Part shown: positions 9,491-18,144 of the stretch, one piece after another
How positions within the stretch are numbered: position 1 is the stretch's first letter
Layout: each line of letters opens with the position of its first letter
Assembly: GCF_003946265.1 (NCBI RefSeq)
Contig: NZ_RHNO01000009.1
Location: 30,891-94,890 of the forward strand
Direction: 5' to 3'
DNA from: Levilactobacillus yonginensis
GTDB taxonomy: Bacteria > Bacillota > Bacilli > Lactobacillales > Lactobacillaceae
DNA length: 64,000 nucleotides
Made by a program: the position numbers and the translations under genes
The notes under the pieces: model-generated
Told to the model about the DNA's origin: nothing
The model's database searches: none
Seen by the model: the letters and a program-made list of their open reading frames with translations, nothing else

Positions 9491-10006
9491 CTAGGAAAGC
9501 TTAGGCTGTTCAGCGTTCTTGGCAGCGGCGCGTTTGGCATCGATGGGTTCGCCCTGTTCGTTAGTCCGAACCACAAAGACATCAACCTTAGCCATGCGGC
9601 TGACGTAGGCCGTTACGGAACCTTCGACAACGCGGGCCATGGCGCTCAATCCGGTAGCACCCAGCATGATCAGATCATCATGGTGGTCTTGTACAAATTC
9701 ATGAGAGATAACCGTTTTGGGATTGCCGAACCGCACGTGGATGTCCATATCCTTGAAGCCAGTGGCAGCACTGGTCGTTTCCACTAGTGAGTTCAGGTAG
9801 GACTGGGCGTCTTCAGCGAGTTCGTGGATGACACCACCGGGCATCGCCCCACTGGCGTAAAAACCATAGTGATTGATGCGTAAGACGTTCAGGAGGTCAA
9901 TGTGCGCGTGATTTCTTTGCGCAACGTCCACGGCCTTTTTAAGCGCCAGTTCGGCTTGAACGGATCCATCAAGGGGAACCAGGATACGTGAGTAATTCTG
10001 TTCCAT
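9491..10006 (-). CDS. Universal stress protein (UspA family)
   Basis: The 171-residue single Usp domain starts ILVPLDGSVQAELALKKA and carries the nucleotide-binding end motif LGATGLSAMARVVEGSVTAYVSR, followed by a charged tail. A cytoplasmic ATP-binding stress protein is likely. It lies 23 bp after the PEBP gene and is probably co-transcribed with it. It is distinct from the two shorter Usp proteins paired with mntH. Confidence 0.85.
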   Translation of the reverse strand: MEQNYSRILVPLDGSVQAELALKKAVDVAQRNHAHIDLLNVLRINHYGFYASGAMPGGVIHELAEDAQSYLNSLVETTSAATGFKDMDIHVRFGNPKTVISHEFVQDHHDDLIMLGATGLSAMARVVEGSVTAYVSRMAKVDVFVVRTNEQGEPIDAKRAAAKNAEQPKLS

Positions 10007-10029
10007 AATTAACCTTCTTTAATAGTAGT

Positions 10030-10539
10030 TTAGACGCGTCCCTTTAAGGTAATGGTGGCTGTATCCAGGACGTGGCCGTTGATTTGATGAAGAAAGTCGT
10101 TGAGCCAGAAGCCGTCTTCCAAGTCCAGCTTGGTGTTCAGCGCGTAGACCGTCAAGCTGTAGTCATGGTCCTTATCTGGGGGGAATGGTCCCGTGTAATT
10201 TTGAAAGATAGCGGGATCCGTATTGCCAACCAAGGAACCGGCATTGCTGTTGCGGCCGTGGACGTGAGGAATCGCGTTCGTCCGGGAAACGTCGGCCGTG
10301 ATTTCACGGGTGGTTCCGGGAAAGTTGGCGGCTACCCAGTGAATCCAGGGGAAGCCACTGACTGGAACAGCATCGAAATCAATCAGGTTTAAGGCAATGG
10401 TGCTGGTTTTCTTAGGTAGTTTCGATAGACTAATGGGAAATGATTTGACGGGGTCACCGGCGTACACATCGTCGCCAGTGGCGTGCTTACTGTATTCATC
10501 GGCTAAATAGCCGTCTTCTGTTGGCACAAAAATTCGCAT
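10030..10539 (-). CDS. YbhB/YbcL-family (PEBP, Raf kinase inhibitor-like) protein
   Basis: The 169-residue protein follows the bacterial phosphatidylethanolamine-binding fold: DDVYAGDPVKSFPISLS, FPWIHWVAANFPG and YTGPFPPDKDHDYSLTVYALNTKL, with the ligand-site Asp and His residues. Its role in lactobacilli is unknown. No signal peptide, so it is cytoplasmic. It has a strong AGGAGGG ribosome site and leads the stress protein gene. It is divergent from the M20 peptidase gene, with an AT-rich promoter region between. Confidence 0.8.
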   Translation of the reverse strand: MRIFVPTEDGYLADEYSKHATGDDVYAGDPVKSFPISLSKLPKKTSTIALNLIDFDAVPVSGFPWIHWVAANFPGTTREITADVSRTNAIPHVHGRNSNAGSLVGNTDPAIFQNYTGPFPPDKDHDYSLTVYALNTKLDLEDGFWLNDFLHQINGHVLDTATITLKGRV

Positions 10540-10737
10540 GAAATCCCTCCTATTGATGACGCTTAACTCCCTTCATTATACCGCAGGCAGCTGGCAAACT
10601 GTGAATATTCATGAATAATGTATAATTATCCGTATAAGAGGAATATATCTAATATAATTTCAAAAATAGCTTGATTTACGGAATTATTAGCGTATGATTA
10701 GAAACAATTAGTTCGCTACTCAGAAAGGATGATTCGT

Positions 10738-11907
10738 ATGACCCCCCAAGCAAAGGTTGAAATTCTTCAGCATTTAATTCAGATTCCCTCAGTAAATGAT
10801 CATGAGACTGACGTTGCCGACTACATTGCCAGTTTGTTTGCACCATATCCGCAAGCCAAGATTGAAAAAGTGCCGTTTGCTCAGAACCGAGATAATCTAG
10901 TGGTAACGATTGGTAATCCAACCGGACCTCAGCTAGGACTGTGTGGGCACATGGACGTGGTGTCGGCCGGGGATGAATCGGCCTGGAGCCACGCGCCATT
11001 TGCTGGCGAAGTGGTCGGCGACCAACTCTTTGGTCGGGGTGCTTCTGATATGAAGAGTGGTCTGGCAGCCATCGTCATCACTTTGCTGGAGTTTTTGGAA
11101 CAGGGCGTTCAACTCAAGGGGAGCGTCCGGTTGATGGGGACCGTCGGCGAGGAGACCGGGGAATACGGTGCGGCAAAGCTCACGGATGAAGGGTACGCAG
11201 ATCATTTGGCGGGTTTGGTTATTGCGGAGCCTAGTGGCTTGGGCAACGTGGTCTACACGGCGCGGGGAGTCATTGACTATAAGGTCGTGTCTACGGGCAA
11301 GGCTAGTCACAGTGCGCGGCCAGAAAAAGGCGTCAATGCGATTGATAATTTGATGAAATTTTATAACGCGGTGGGACCGATTATGGCGAAACACACCAAA
11401 ACTGATCCCGTTTTGGGTGGTCTCTTGCACAACGTTGATTTAATTTCTGGTGGTGAACAAATCAACTCGATCCCGGCTCACGCGGAACTGATGGCCAACA
11501 TGCGGACGATTCCTGCTTACCCTAACCAGGTGATTTACGATGAGCTGGAAGCATTGATTGCTAAATTAAATGAAGAACCTGATGTAGATTTGGCGCTGAG
11601 TTACAGTTATCCTGAAGAAGCAATCCCAGGTGATCCCCACGCCCCATTGGTACAGTTAGCCAAGCAAATTAGCGATGAGGTCTGTGGGCACGATACGCAG
11701 ATCGTGGGTTCTGGTGGCGCCAACGATGGGGCCGAGTTCTTGCGGGCTAAGGCAGACTTTACCAGCATTGAAATTGGCCCGGGGAGTAACACCTCACATC
11801 AAGTTGATGAATACATTTCCGTTAAGGAATTCTTACAGGCTGTTGAGGTCTACGAGGCATTGGTCCCAGCGTTCTTTGAGGAGACGTTGAAGGCAGCGGT
11901 GGACTAG
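10738..11907 (+). CDS. M20 metallopeptidase, DapE/ArgE family
   Basis: This 389-residue zinc amidohydrolase has GLCGHMDVVSAGD (metal His and catalytic Asp), RGASDMKSG (bridging Asp), GTVGEETGEYGA (Glu pair), AEPSG and a C-terminal metal His in NTSHQVDEYI. It resembles ArgE/DapE deacylases annotated as succinyl-diaminopimelate desuccinylase in lactobacilli. No other lysine gene lies nearby, so acyl-amino-acid or dipeptide hydrolysis is equally possible. The ATG at 10738 is 8 nt from AAAGGA; the ATG at 10729 overlaps the ribosome site. Confidence 0.8.
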   Translation: MTPQAKVEILQHLIQIPSVNDHETDVADYIASLFAPYPQAKIEKVPFAQNRDNLVVTIGNPTGPQLGLCGHMDVVSAGDESAWSHAPFAGEVVGDQLFGRGASDMKSGLAAIVITLLEFLEQGVQLKGSVRLMGTVGEETGEYGAAKLTDEGYADHLAGLVIAEPSGLGNVVYTARGVIDYKVVSTGKASHSARPEKGVNAIDNLMKFYNAVGPIMAKHTKTDPVLGGLLHNVDLISGGEQINSIPAHAELMANMRTIPAYPNQVIYDELEALIAKLNEEPDVDLALSYSYPEEAIPGDPHAPLVQLAKQISDEVCGHDTQIVGSGGANDGAEFLRAKADFTSIEIGPGSNTSHQVDEYISVKEFLQAVEVYEALVPAFFEETLKAAVD

Positions 11908-11973
11908 TTGTGTGGTGAGTAGTTGGCAGTTGACTAGGAACTGCCGGTACTGAAGTGAATGTAGTGTAGTAAT

Positions 11974-12003
11974 AGGGCTGAGAGGTGATCTCGGCCCTTT
12001 TTG
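11974..12003 (+). terminator. Terminator of the M20 peptidase gene
   Basis: A GGGCTGAG / CTCGGCCC stem is followed by T5. Confidence 0.8.
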
Positions 12004-12129
12004 ATGTAAAGATTAATTATGTATTGTAATCGTGGGAGTAGATTGAATGTAAGGTTAAGTAGCCAAATTGATGGATCCTCACTATTATTTGATGAGCGCA
12101 ATCACAAAATTAATTGGAGAAAACCAGTG

Positions 12130-12314
12130 TAGCCAGAGGTTGGCGGGGTGGGTGCCAGCCGTGAAAGTAGTCTTAGCTGAGTGAGCTCAGCTAAGACTAC
12201 GGGACGAGCTTGAAAACTCGATGAACTTTCGAGGTTTCAAGTCGAGCCTAAAGACCGCACTGTGGCTTTAGGCGGTCCCCACAGCGGGCACCCATCCCGC
12301 CAACCGGAGGCCGC
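12130..12314 (+). repeat. Structured intergenic element, family A, copy 6
   Basis: The closing stem of about 26 bp has few wobbles. The second hairpin is a perfect 15-bp stem (GTAGTCTTAGCTGAG). The third hairpin is an AAACTCG / CGAGGTTT stem. The clearest pseudoknot of the family follows: CCTAAAG pairs with CTTTAGG, while the GACCGC in between can pair with GCGGTC just after it. It begins after the recurring GTGTAGCC flank. Confidence 0.85.
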
Positions 12315-12442
12315 GATAGGTATCTAATTATTAAGATTGCGAATAGAAGCTAGCAAACTAATTAAGCTTGCATCAAATTTCTGGTAATTTTGACCGATTT
12401 GATTATATTTAAAAGTAATTGGGTAAGGGGGCAGTAAGTCTG

Positions 12443-13219
12443 ATGGCGAAACGAACACAACGTGGATTAGTTATTTATCATACTGGCGTGACGCTGCTAA
12501 CGCTTTGGTCGGTGATCAATGTGAGTCTGATGATTCTGCGACTGGGAAGCCATGCGGTTGAATTGACGATTGCTAACAGTTTATTAGTGGTGTTTGCCAT
12601 TGATTATTTCGTCCGGTTAGTTGTGACGAAGAACCGTAAAATTTTTCTCATTCAGTCGGCCTTTGACTTGCTGGGGATTATTCCGCTGCACCCCGTCTTT
12701 GCTTTCTTTCGACTAGGTCGGTTGGTCCGACTGATTCGGTTTCACCACCTTTTTTGGCGGTTAGGGATTGCGGGCAAATGGACGAAGACCTACCATCGGT
12801 TCATCTATAAAACGGGATTTATCTATTTATTTTCAATCAGTGTGGCTATCATTGTTCTGAGTGCCTTTCTCTTCTCGCTGGCTGAGAAACAAAGTCTGGC
12901 CGATTCACTTTGGTGGGCGATTACGACAGCCACGACCGTGGGATATGGGGATGAGACACCTCATACGGCAGTGGGCAAGATTGTCGCCAGTTTCCTGATG
13001 TTCGGGGGGGTTGGCTTCATTGGGTTGTTGACCAGTACCATCATGGACTTCTTTACTAGTCGGACCACACAATTAGCCACTGACCACGAAGCCCAGCAGC
13101 AGGCTGACTTGGTGAAATTATTGACGAAAATCGACACCCTCACCGCGAAGGTCGATCAGCTCCAAGATAAGATTACTTCCTTAGAAAAAACGACGAAAAA
13201 AAACACGCCCTCCCATTAG
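12443..13219 (+). CDS. Voltage-gated-type potassium channel
   Basis: The 258-residue membrane protein has a six-helix plan: S1-S3 within about residues 8-75, a basic S4-like stretch (RLGRLVRLIRF, about 90-100), S5, then a pore with the K+ selectivity filter TTVGYGDETP and S6. The C-terminal 45 residues form a predicted coiled coil (LVKLLTKIDTLTAKVDQL) that should tetramerise. The ATG at 12443 lies 11 nt from an AAGGGGG box; a TTG at 12419 is an alternative. It probably conducts K+ for membrane potential or pH control. Confidence 0.85.
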   Translation: MAKRTQRGLVIYHTGVTLLTLWSVINVSLMILRLGSHAVELTIANSLLVVFAIDYFVRLVVTKNRKIFLIQSAFDLLGIIPLHPVFAFFRLGRLVRLIRFHHLFWRLGIAGKWTKTYHRFIYKTGFIYLFSISVAIIVLSAFLFSLAEKQSLADSLWWAITTATTVGYGDETPHTAVGKIVASFLMFGGVGFIGLLTSTIMDFFTSRTTQLATDHEAQQQADLVKLLTKIDTLTAKVDQLQDKITSLEKTTKKNTPSH

Positions 13220-13239
13220 GAAGTGGCGTGTCACCGTGA

Positions 13240-13857
13240 TTAATGAACAAATTGTAAATTGTAATTTCCTTGACCATCAGAGGTGATGGTATAGGTGCTG
13301 TAACCTTCTTGAAGCCATTGGTTCTTGGAGGCCTGGGCCCAGTTCTGGGCATCAGCGACCGACGAAAAAGTGTGGGTCGTGCCAAACGAAGTTGGGTTGT
13401 GACTGCTGTTCTTGTTAGGCGCACTAGATGTGCTGTTAGCAGAACTCTTCTTCGTTTGTGCCTGATCCAGTAGTTTTTGCTCGCGGGTCTGAACAGCGTT
13501 GTTCGACTCATTGTTAATAATATTCTGTAATTTTTGTTTTTGCGTAACGGTAAGGCCACTGTCATCGTATTGACTGTAGCGCTTCTTGAAGCTCTCAAAG
13601 GCGGACTGCTCCGAAACAGAAGAGGAACGAGCCGCAACGGAAGCACTAACACTGGATGAGCTACCAGTGCTGGCACCAGAAGGGTTGTTGTGGTGGTTAA
13701 TGGCTAGGACCAGCAAAATGGCAATAGCCAGCGTTAATAACGTCATGATCCATGGCCACCAGCGACGCGGCTTCCTTGGCCGTTTGCGAGTGGGCTGATC
13801 TGACCCCTGGTTAAAGTTATACCGTTGTACGCGTGATTTTGGTTCTTGGTTGTTCAA
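13240..13857 (-). CDS. Membrane-anchored protein of unknown function
   Basis: The 205-residue protein has a basic N-terminus (TRKRPRKPRRWWPW), a single membrane helix (about residues 37-53), a long Ser-rich low-complexity stretch and a C-terminal domain with TFSSVADAQNWAQASKNQWLQEGYSTYTI. The end resembles small secreted domains seen in Firmicutes, but I cannot name it. The start is a TTG 8 nt after GGAGG; the ATG at 13872 contains that ribosome site and is unlikely. It is convergent with the channel gene, with little space between. Confidence 0.6.
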   Translation of the reverse strand: MNNQEPKSRVQRYNFNQGSDQPTRKRPRKPRRWWPWIMTLLTLAIAILLVLAINHHNNPSGASTGSSSSVSASVAARSSSVSEQSAFESFKKRYSQYDDSGLTVTQKQKLQNIINNESNNAVQTREQKLLDQAQTKKSSANSTSSAPNKNSSHNPTSFGTTHTFSSVADAQNWAQASKNQWLQEGYSTYTITSDGQGNYNLQFVH

Positions 13858-14063
13858 CTGAAAAACCTCCATGTCCAGAACGGTGTGAAAAAACAAGCTT
13901 GCCGTCGAGACGACAAACTACCACACCCTTCATAATACCGCAAAACACCGCCAGAACAAAATTTTCCTGCTGATTTCGGAGATTTCTTAACCTTTCTTAC
14001 CGCGAAATCAGTCAACCTATTGTATGATAGGAGTGGAACTAAGTCTGAAAGGTGGTTTTTATT

Positions 14064-14927
14064 TTGCATAATGATATTCCTGCATTACCGTTAAATAATG
14101 GCAACCGGATTCCCCAACTCGGTTTAGGGGTCTTCCAAGTCGATAACGCTGAAGATACCAAGAACGCGATTAAGTGGGCTTTGGCAGCTGGATACCGTCA
14201 CATTGATACAGCCGCATACTACGGCAACGAACAGTGGGTCGGCGAAGCTATTCGTGAGAGTGGCCTCAAGCGTGAGGACATCTTTGTGACCTCTAAGCTG
14301 TGGAACAGCGAACGTGGTTATGATGAGACGAAGGCGGCCTTCCAAGCAACGTTGGACCGTTTAGGATTGGATTACCTGGATATGTTTTTGATTCATTGGC
14401 CAGCTCCTGGTTACGTTGACTGCTGGAAAGCAATGGAAGACCTTTACAAGGAAGGTAAGATCAAGAACATTGGGGTTTCCAACTTCAATCAGAAGCAGAT
14501 GGATGAGATTTTGGAAGCAGGGACGGTTAAACCAGTCGTTGACCAGATTGAAACGCACCCATACTTCCAACAAGACGAGATGCACGCTTACCTTGAAAGC
14601 AAGGGTATCTTGCATGAAGCCTGGAGTCCACTTGGCGGCGGGAACAACAACGCCTTGAGCGACCCAGTGATTAATGAATTAGCCGCTGCGCATGACGTTA
14701 GTGCTGCCCAAATCATTTTACGTTGGCACGTTCAACGCGAAGAAATTGTAATTCCAAAGTCCATTCATGAGGCTCGGGTTCAACAGAACCGCGATATCTT
14801 TGCCTTTGGGTTGGATCAAGATGAAATGCGGGCCATTGCGAACCTCGACGCCGGCAAACGAGTGGGTCCAGACCCAGACGATGCCGCCTGGTTAAAGAAG
14901 TCACAGACCTACAGTAGCCGCAAGTAA
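14064..14927 (+). CDS. Aldo/keto reductase
   Basis: The 287-residue AKR barrel has GYRHIDTAAYYGNE (catalytic Asp and Tyr), TSKLWN (Lys), LIHWPAPG (His) and the NADPH-binding IPKSIHEARVQQN. It is close in pattern to the 2,5-diketo-D-gluconate reductase/YvgN group and reduces aldehydes or ketones with NADPH in the cytoplasm. The start is a TTG 8 nt after AGGTGG; the GTG at 14052 lies within the ribosome site. Its stop directly abuts that of the next, convergent gene. Confidence 0.85.
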   Translation: MHNDIPALPLNNGNRIPQLGLGVFQVDNAEDTKNAIKWALAAGYRHIDTAAYYGNEQWVGEAIRESGLKREDIFVTSKLWNSERGYDETKAAFQATLDRLGLDYLDMFLIHWPAPGYVDCWKAMEDLYKEGKIKNIGVSNFNQKQMDEILEAGTVKPVVDQIETHPYFQQDEMHAYLESKGILHEAWSPLGGGNNNALSDPVINELAAAHDVSAAQIILRWHVQREEIVIPKSIHEARVQQNRDIFAFGLDQDEMRAIANLDAGKRVGPDPDDAAWLKKSQTYSSRK

Positions 14928-15317
14928 TTAGCGGTACGGTGGAATGTCTTTGGCCGTTGCCTGGGGTGCCAATTGATCGGTCAATGTGTTCACGACCGTA
15001 ATAGGTATCCGGGCAAATGGACTGAAGAAGTGGGGATGATCCGGGTCAGGAACGTCCTGGGTCTCCTTAAGTTTAGGGACTAATGCGACTAGGTCTTCCT
15101 TGTGAAGATCTAGTTTTTTTGCGTAATATACGACTTCCCGGTAACTGAAGTTTTTAAAATAGAAGTAGTAGCAGAGTCCAGCTACCACAAAATACCAGAA
15201 AATCGTCCATTCTAGCCCAATTGTACTGGGGTTGAGGAACCCGATGAAGATTGCGGCCACGACAAAGATGAGATAAAGCCCGATGGAAAGAGCGGCCCAA
15301 CGCTGTTTATGCGTCAA
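14928..15317 (-). CDS. Small two-helix membrane protein, unknown
   Basis: The 129-residue protein has two membrane helices near the N-terminus (LSIGLYLIFVVAAIFIGFL and IFWYFVVAGLCYYFYF) and a cytoplasmic tail. The start is a TTG 8 nt after ACGAGG; the GTG at 15326 overlaps that site. It is convergent with the aldo/keto reductase with no intergenic base, so the two transcripts must overlap at their ends. Confidence 0.6.
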   Translation of the reverse strand: MTHKQRWAALSIGLYLIFVVAAIFIGFLNPSTIGLEWTIFWYFVVAGLCYYFYFKNFSYREVVYYAKKLDLHKEDLVALVPKLKETQDVPDPDHPHFFSPFARIPITVVNTLTDQLAPQATAKDIPPYR

Positions 15318-15538
15318 ATGTAGCACCTCGTTCTGTTTAGATTTGTGCTCCTAGTGTACGTGGTTTGGTTGGGGAAATTCAAGCAATTTCGTTAAATCTT
15401 CCCCGAAAGTTTAGACATTAACCCCCAGTCGTGTATAATAACACGGTATTATCTAGTTTGGGCGTAATATACGCCTTACCGGGCGGCCCTCACGGCTGAA
15501 GTTAGCTTAGACCAGATAACTGGGTTGACGTCGATGTT

Positions 15539-15691
15539 AGCCGAGAGGGCGAGAAAAATAGGCTCAGCCGTGGCACTGCCTTAGCGCGGCGATTTTCCGT
15601 GGTTAGGCAGAACCGAGTTTCGAGACCGCTCTTTGTCTCGAAATCGCGTTCACAGCGTTCCAGCCTATTTTTCTCGCCTGGCAAGGCGGCC
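15539..15691 (+). repeat. Family A element, short form, copy 7
   Basis: It starts AGCCGAGAGG and ends GGCAAGGCGGCC. The closing stem GCGAGAAAAATAGGCT pairs perfectly with its complement. One hairpin (CTGCCTTAGCGCGG / CCGTGGTTAGGCAG) and a GTTTCGAGAC / GTCTCGAAA stem with the GACCGC-block remain, and the middle hairpin is lost. The closing stem is AT-rich here, so the family's GC content is not fixed. It shares its ends with the tandem pair at 43815-44191. Confidence 0.7.
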
Positions 15692-15760
15692 AACCCAAGA
15701 AACCAACCAAAATCAAGAACAATGATGAAGTCAATCGCGAAGAAATGAGAGGTAGACAAA

Positions 15761-16291
15761 GTGAGTTTAAGTTTTGAAACGATTCAGCCGGCCGACTACG
15801 AACAGGTCGACCAGATCGTCAAGAGTGCCTTCGCTGCTAGTGAAGAAAGCGACGGCGATGAGGTACCTCTGATACACCGATTGCGAGCAACGTACGACTA
15901 TCAACCTAGTTTAGAAGTGGTCGCTAAGACCGATTTAACGACGGTGGTCGGCCATGGGTTACTGACCCCCGTAACTATCCGAGGAAGTCGGCATAACACG
16001 ACCATCGTGGCCTTAGCACCCCTGGCTGTGGCACCTGATCAACAGGGACAGGCTATCGGGAGTCAATTGCTGAGTGAATTAGAGACCCGGGCACGACTGG
16101 CTGGATTTACGGCGGTCAGCGTGGTGGGGGATATGAACTTCTACGGGGGTCGCGGTTACGTGATGGCCGAAGATTTTTCAATTCATAATTCACTACCAGT
16201 ACCGATGGGGAGTAACTTGATCAAACCACTGACGGCTGGGGCTTTAGCTCACGTTGGTGGGATGATCGAATACCCAGCCTCATTTAAATAA
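15761..16291 (+). CDS. GNAT-family N-acetyltransferase
   Basis: This 176-residue GNAT resembles the YhbS-type group: N-terminal IQPADYEQVDQIVKSAF, the acetyl-CoA loop VAPDQQGQAIGSQLLSELE (Q/RxxG pattern) and the GGRGYVMAEDF end. It transfers an acetyl group to an unknown small molecule or protein in the cytoplasm. The start is a GTG behind AGAGG. It is followed by the promoter of the T-box operon. Confidence 0.8.
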   Translation: MSLSFETIQPADYEQVDQIVKSAFAASEESDGDEVPLIHRLRATYDYQPSLEVVAKTDLTTVVGHGLLTPVTIRGSRHNTTIVALAPLAVAPDQQGQAIGSQLLSELETRARLAGFTAVSVVGDMNFYGGRGYVMAEDFSIHNSLPVPMGSNLIKPLTAGALAHVGGMIEYPASFK

Positions 16292-16306
16292 AATTTAGAT
16301 TAGAGG

Positions 16307-16602
16307 TTGACGGGGTTTTCTCATCGTGCTATTATCAAATCAATCAAATAACGAACGCTAATTTCCATTACCAAGTAGCGTGTCATCTGTGTGTCAGAAA
16401 GTCGGTGGTTGCTGCGAACCGATCAGGGTGATTACGACGAAATACAGTGGAATGTCCTGGTACGCCAGGCGGACAATTACTAGAGCCGTTACCATCTAGA
16501 GAGTGGAGTTGCTGGGTCTAGAACCAGTGGCTCAAGTTGGGTGGTACCACGGTTTAAGTCTAATCGTCCCTGTTGCATAGTTGCAGCGGGGACGATTTTT
16601 TT
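16307..16602 (+). promoter_or_regulatory. Promoter and T-box leader, probably tyrosine-specific
   Basis: The promoter has TTGACG (16307), 17 bp, then TATTAT (16330). The leader has the distal stem I signature GGTTGCTGCGAACC, a probable specifier loop GAAATACAG with TAC (Tyr) at 16443-16445, the T-box sequence GGGTGGTACCACGG (16539-16552) that pairs with the uncharged tRNA end, and a terminator ATCGTCCC.../GGGGACGAT with T7 (16562-16602). Tyrosine starvation would allow readthrough into the transporter gene. The specifier is read by eye and is the least certain part. Confidence 0.85.
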
Positions 16603-16647
16603 GTACATAACTTGGCGAAGATAAGATATAAAGAGGAGCGATTTGAT

Positions 16648-18093
16648 ATGAAAGAAGAACAACCAAAGACAAATTGGCGGCCAGTACATTTTGGCGAAGC
16701 CATTACCATTTTATTAGCAATGTTAGTCATTATGGGATTTGGGGTTATCAAGTTTGGGTTATCACCAATGACCCCCGTGTTATTGGTGATCGCGTTAGTC
16801 ATTCTGTGGGCCAAGCTTCGTGGCGCCGAATGGGATGACATTCACAGCGGCATTATTGAAGGAATTAAAACTGGTATTATTCCCATTTTCATCTTTATTT
16901 TAATCGGGGCGTTGATCAGTGTTTGGATCGCCGCTGGAATTATTCCTTCCATGATGGTCTTCGGGTTTCATTTAATTTCTGCACAGTGGTTCGTTCCTTC
17001 CGTATTCCTAGTTTGTGCTATTATCGGAACGTCCATTGGGAGTGCCTTCACCATCATCTCAACTATCGGAATTGCGCTCTTCGGAATGGGGACCACAATG
17101 GGCTTCAACCCAGCTTTAGTTGCTGGGGCCATCATCTCCGGTGCTATCTTTGGTGATAAGACGTCACCACTTTCTGACTCAACTAACCTGGCATCGGCCA
17201 TCGCTGAATCTGAATTATTTGCTCACATTAAGAATCTGATGTGGTCCACGATTCCCGCTTTCTTAGTTTCCTTAGTTCTGTACTTCATCTTGGGGACTGG
17301 TGCCTCTGATACCAATGCTTTAGGTAAAATCAATACGACGTTGGCTACGTTAAACGGCCACTTTAGTATTACTTGGTGGGCAGCTTTACCATTAGTTGTT
17401 ATGCTGGTTTGTGCTTGGCGGAAAGTTCCCGCAATCGCAACGTTGTTGATCAACATTGGGTTGGCCATTGTCATGATTTTCATTGAAAAGCCTTCAACGT
17501 CTCTGAGCAGTATCGCGACCATGATTGAATCTGGTTTTGTTTCTAAGACTGGTAACGCTAGTGTAGATGCTTTGCTGACACGTGGTGGGATCAGTGCCAT
17601 GATGGCCACCGTTTCCTTGATTATCCTGACGTTGACCTTAGGCGGCTTGTTGATGAAGTTCAACATCATCCAAACGGCGATGGTACCGTTGGCTAAGCGC
17701 CTGAAGAGTTCCGGCTCATTGGTTACAGCTGCTATCCTGTCAGGGATTGGCGTGAACATCTTCGTTGGTGAACAGTACTTATCCGTTATCTTACCTGGGA
17801 AGGCCTTCAAACAAACCTTCAACGACCGTGGCTTAGACAACTTGGCCTTGAGCCGGGTCCTTGAAGATGGTGGGACCGTTATCAACTACCTGGTTCCATG
17901 GGGGGTTGCTGCCGTGTTCGCTGCCAACACGTTAGGCGTCTCTACGTTGGCATACCTGCCATTCTGCTTCTTCAGTCTCTTATCGCCAATCTTCTCCATC
18001 CTCAGTGGTTTCACTGGTGTTGGGTTGAAGCGCCTGCCTTCTAGTGACGACAGTAGTGCTACGGCGGCAACGATGGCTGCTGATGGCCGTTAA
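16648..18093 (+). CDS. NhaC-family antiporter, probable tyrosine transporter
   Basis: This 481-residue protein of the NhaC superfamily has 11-12 helices, with the family segments GAIFGDKTSPLSDSTNLA and GGTVINYLVPWGVA. NhaC members exchange Na+ and H+, but those under tyrosine T-boxes have been proposed to carry tyrosine (possibly tyrosine/tyramine). The leader here supports that role. The ATG at 16648 has an AGAGGAG ribosome site; the earlier frame start lies inside the T-box terminator and is rejected. Confidence 0.8.
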   Translation: MKEEQPKTNWRPVHFGEAITILLAMLVIMGFGVIKFGLSPMTPVLLVIALVILWAKLRGAEWDDIHSGIIEGIKTGIIPIFIFILIGALISVWIAAGIIPSMMVFGFHLISAQWFVPSVFLVCAIIGTSIGSAFTIISTIGIALFGMGTTMGFNPALVAGAIISGAIFGDKTSPLSDSTNLASAIAESELFAHIKNLMWSTIPAFLVSLVLYFILGTGASDTNALGKINTTLATLNGHFSITWWAALPLVVMLVCAWRKVPAIATLLINIGLAIVMIFIEKPSTSLSSIATMIESGFVSKTGNASVDALLTRGGISAMMATVSLIILTLTLGGLLMKFNIIQTAMVPLAKRLKSSGSLVTAAILSGIGVNIFVGEQYLSVILPGKAFKQTFNDRGLDNLALSRVLEDGGTVINYLVPWGVAAVFAANTLGVSTLAYLPFCFFSLLSPIFSILSGFTGVGLKRLPSSDDSSATAATMAADGR

Positions 18094-18107
18094 TCAATAA
18101 TTTTGTA

Positions 18108-18144
18108 AAAAAAGCCAACACCCTAGAGGTGTTGGCTTTTTTTT
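18108..18144. terminator. Bidirectional terminator shared with the end of the mntR-like gene
   Basis: An AAGCCAACACC / GGTGTTGGCTT stem has A and T runs on the two sides. The last six codons and the stop of the convergent regulator lie within its right half, so part of the protein tail is encoded by the terminator. Confidence 0.85.

Noticed and set aside
17223..17885. 220-residue minus-strand frame opposite the NhaC-like gene
   Set aside because: Shadow of a hydrophobic membrane protein; no start signal.
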